In this document: positions 22,701 through 22,968 of the stretch, piece by piece
How the letters are laid out: the number at the start of each line of letters is the position of its first letter
Position numbering within the stretch: the stretch's first letter is position 1
From: Candidatus Aminicenantes bacterium UBA4820
GTDB lineage: Bacteria; Acidobacteriota; UBA4820
Reading direction: 5' to 3'
Length of the DNA stretch: 22,968 nucleotides
Assembly: GCA_002402325.1 (NCBI GenBank)
Contig: DHFQ01000133.1
Span: 1-22,968, forward strand
Position numbers and translations under genes: made by a program
Notes under the pieces: generated by a model
The model's input: the letters and a program-made list of their open reading frames with translations, nothing else
Told to the model about the DNA's origin: nothing
Database searches by the model: none

Positions 22701-22968
22701 TTGAAAATTATCGTCTCGCACACGAATGCGGATTTTGATGCCTTAGCTGGAATGGTTGCGGTAAGCAAACTTTATCCTGATGCCCTTCTCCTCTTTCCCG
22801 GCTCAATTGAAAAGAATTTGAGGGATTTTATTGACAAAAATAGGGAAAAGTTGCCTCTCATCATCTCTGGAAAAGATGTTGACAAAAGGAAGATTGAAGA
22901 AATAATTCTCGTTGATGTTGGCTCAACAAAAAGATTGGGGACATTTGCAAATCTTGTAGAGGGGAAAA
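22701..22968 (+). CDS. DHH-domain protein, probable N-terminus of a CCA-adding enzyme fusion (partial)
   Basis: The first 89 residues are present before the window ends. The start MKIIVSHTNADFDALAGMVA contains the DHH-family motif I (H7, D11, D13), and EIILVDVGSTKRLG (67-80) gives the motif II aspartate (D72). The stretch KLYPDALLLFPGSIEKNLRDFI resembles the start of long bacterial proteins with DHH, CBS pair and tRNA nucleotidyltransferase (CCA-adding) domains, as in Aquifex-type enzymes. The downstream domains are not visible, so a stand-alone DHH phosphoesterase remains possible. The start codon is TTG, preceded by GGGAGGAG (22691-22698) with only two bases of spacing. No ATG in this frame fits better. 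Confidence 0.75.
   Translation, partial: MKIIVSHTNADFDALAGMVAVSKLYPDALLLFPGSIEKNLRDFIDKNREKLPLIISGKDVDKRKIEEIILVDVGSTKRLGTFANLVEGK

Noticed and set aside
1..22968. CRISPR array, integrase, transposase or prophage genes
   Set aside because: No regularly spaced repeats and no recognisable mobile-element proteins were found in the window.

Overview
This is an AT-rich bacterial chromosome segment (about one third G+C by eye). It uses strong GGAGG-type ribosome binding sites, sigma70-like promoters (TTGACA / TATAAT variants), very short spacers and many overlapping genes. Five of the start codons I assign are not ATG. The gene set is typical of an anaerobic or microaerophilic, deep-branching bacterium: cytochrome bd as the only respiratory enzyme seen, an AmmeMemoRadiSam cluster, and a DHH-type CCA-adding enzyme start. 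I cannot name the phylum from sequence alone. No tRNA, rRNA, CRISPR array, integrase or recognisable insertion sequence was seen.

Layout. (a) 1-1343: a truncated leftward gene with a 10-G homopolymer inside its coding region, divergent from a gene for a secreted protein of unknown function. Each has a good promoter, and a leftward-reading terminator lies between them. (b) 1344-1588: an intergenic stretch holding a G+C-rich, highly self-complementary island. (c) 1589-6395: three genes joined by 4-base overlaps. They are a radical SAM enzyme (AmrS type) with a twin-arginine-like N-terminus, a fused Memo-AMMECR1 protein with an N-terminal hydrophobic segment, and a large polytopic membrane protein with a central spermidine-synthase-like domain. 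(d) 6423-12167: a strong promoter, then the translation/tRNA-modification operon rpsP-rimM-trmD-rplS-rnhB, ending in a 1085-residue acidic TPR protein that overlaps rnhB. (e) 12164-12979, minus: a DUF1848 protein, apparently made from a leaderless message. (f) 13072-16463: a 16-codon leader ORF, a membrane histidine kinase and ligA. (g) 16492-19815, minus: asnB followed directly by a glycosyltransferase-methyltransferase fusion, which looks like a cell-surface glycan pair. (h) 19929-22286: cydAB. (i) 22287-22700: non-coding with short repeats. (j) 22701-end: the start of a DHH-domain protein, probably the N-terminus of a CCA-adding enzyme fusion.

The region most likely to hold something under-described is 1589-6395. 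All three products appear to be exported or membrane-bound, two are SAM-binding-type proteins, and the radical SAM enzyme carries an extra CxxCH motif. The synthase-like domain has lost both acidic residues of its usual active-site motif, so it is unlikely to make spermidine. Together they could form an envelope-associated modification system of unknown substrate; this is inference. Secondary points are the homopolymer tract in the first gene, the C-terminal CX3CX2C motif of the DUF1848 protein, and the basic leader peptide in front of the histidine kinase.
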